From Betaproteobacteria bacterium (lineage in GTDB: Bacteria; Pseudomonadota; Gammaproteobacteria; Burkholderiales; Burkholderiaceae): a stretch of DNA of 14,791 nt. This document shows positions 14,388-14,791 of the stretch, piece after piece; the first letter of the stretch is position 1; the number at the start of each line of letters is the position of its first letter. Under the pieces are notes generated by a model that was not told the origin of the DNA, did not search any database, and saw nothing but the letters and a program-made list of their open reading frames with translations. The position numbers were made by a program, and so were the translations under genes. The DNA is taken from positions 1 to 14,791 of the forward strand of contig RFXC01000100.1 of assembly GCA_009921765.1 (NCBI GenBank), in the 5' to 3' direction.

Positions 14388-14791
14388 GAGCGGAGCGTCT
14401 TGTCCCAGGTGTAGGCCTGAACGTCGGGCACCTTGGTCACCATCCCCATGTCGCGCCCGATGTTCCATGCGGTCTGCACAGCCTTCGAATGTTCATCGCC
14501 AAACACGGCTGGTACGCGTGTTGTGCGGTCAAACCACCAGTCAAAGAACTTCTGGTCGATGTTGGCCTGCTTGGCGATCGCGCCAAAGACTTCATCACGG
14601 TTGGCGAGTGCGTAGGTGATCGAGGCCTTCAGCATCCGGTTGAATTCGTTGAAGTGGTCGGCCCGCGCGGCGAGCTTGTCCGGGTAGGACACATTGACCG
14701 CCGACACCAGCGGGCCGTAGCGCTCGTTCAGGATCACATTGGTTTCGCAGATGTTGGTGAATTCGCCGGTCTGCATGGCGCGCCAGGCCTG
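14384..14791 (-). CDS. ABC transporter substrate-binding protein (SsuA/NMT1-like), N-terminus missing
   Basis: The frame is open to the right window edge; the last 135 residues are visible, ending with the stop complementary to 14384-14386. The visible part has NVSYPDKLAARADHFNEFNR and AWNIGRDMGMVTKVPDVQAY near the C-terminus, with charged helices, which fits the second lobe of a periplasmic NMT1/SsuA-type binding protein. Linkage to the two permeases by an ATGA overlap makes this assignment firm in type but not in substrate. The ATG at 14776 is internal, because the frame continues upstream through QAWRA. Confidence 0.75.
   Translation of the reverse strand, partial: QAWRAMQTGEFTNICETNVILNERYGPLVSAVNVSYPDKLAARADHFNEFNRMLKASITYALANRDEVFGAIAKQANIDQKFFDWWFDRTTRVPAVFGDEHSKAVQTAWNIGRDMGMVTKVPDVQAYTWDKTLRS

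Overview
The window is GC-rich, densely coding bacterial DNA. It carries two orphan Bug/TctC periplasmic receptors, a TcuA/TcuB pair, an RmuC and short-gap operons, a combination typical of Betaproteobacteria, most likely Burkholderiales. That placement is inferred from gene content. I saw no RNA gene, insertion sequence, CRISPR array or phage gene.

Layout. (1) 2-568: 3' part of a HupE/UreJ-type membrane protein, closed by a strong intrinsic terminator. (2) 679-5190, plus strand: a four-gene cluster of an SDR-fold protein lacking the catalytic tyrosine, a Bug receptor, a TcuA-like flavoprotein and a TcuB-like Fe-S membrane protein. It looks like an uptake and oxidation module for a di- or tricarboxylate whose identity the sequence does not reveal. 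(3) 5204-7098, minus strand: panE (ketopantoate reductase) downstream of a persulfide-dioxygenase-like metallo-beta-lactamase-fold gene. (4) 7099-7211: an AT-rich divergent control region with two overlapping sigma70-type promoters inside a BigR-type inverted repeat. (5) 7212-10137, plus strand: a BigR/SqrR-like ArsR repressor, two half-size YeeE/YedE-type permeases and a SulP/SLC26 transporter with STAS domain. Together with the divergent hydrolase this is a bigR-type reactive-sulfur response locus. (6) 10246-11229: a second orphan Bug receptor. (7) 11261-12733, minus strand: rmuC. (8) 12787-14791, minus strand: two different NitT/TauT-type ABC permeases and the 3' end of their substrate-binding protein, joined by ATGA overlaps; the ATPase is not in the window.

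The best supported functional story is the sulfide/persulfide locus. The two regulator cysteines have the 66-residue spacing of the BigR and SqrR sensing pair, the operator covers promoters in both directions, and the targets are a persulfide hydrolase/dioxygenase plus sulfur-compound transporters. The most unusual proteins are the SDR with Ala in place of the catalytic Tyr and the paired, non-identical ABC permeases. Nothing here clearly amounts to a wholly new system; the tcu-like cluster with an SDR and a Bug receptor is the closest to an undescribed pathway.
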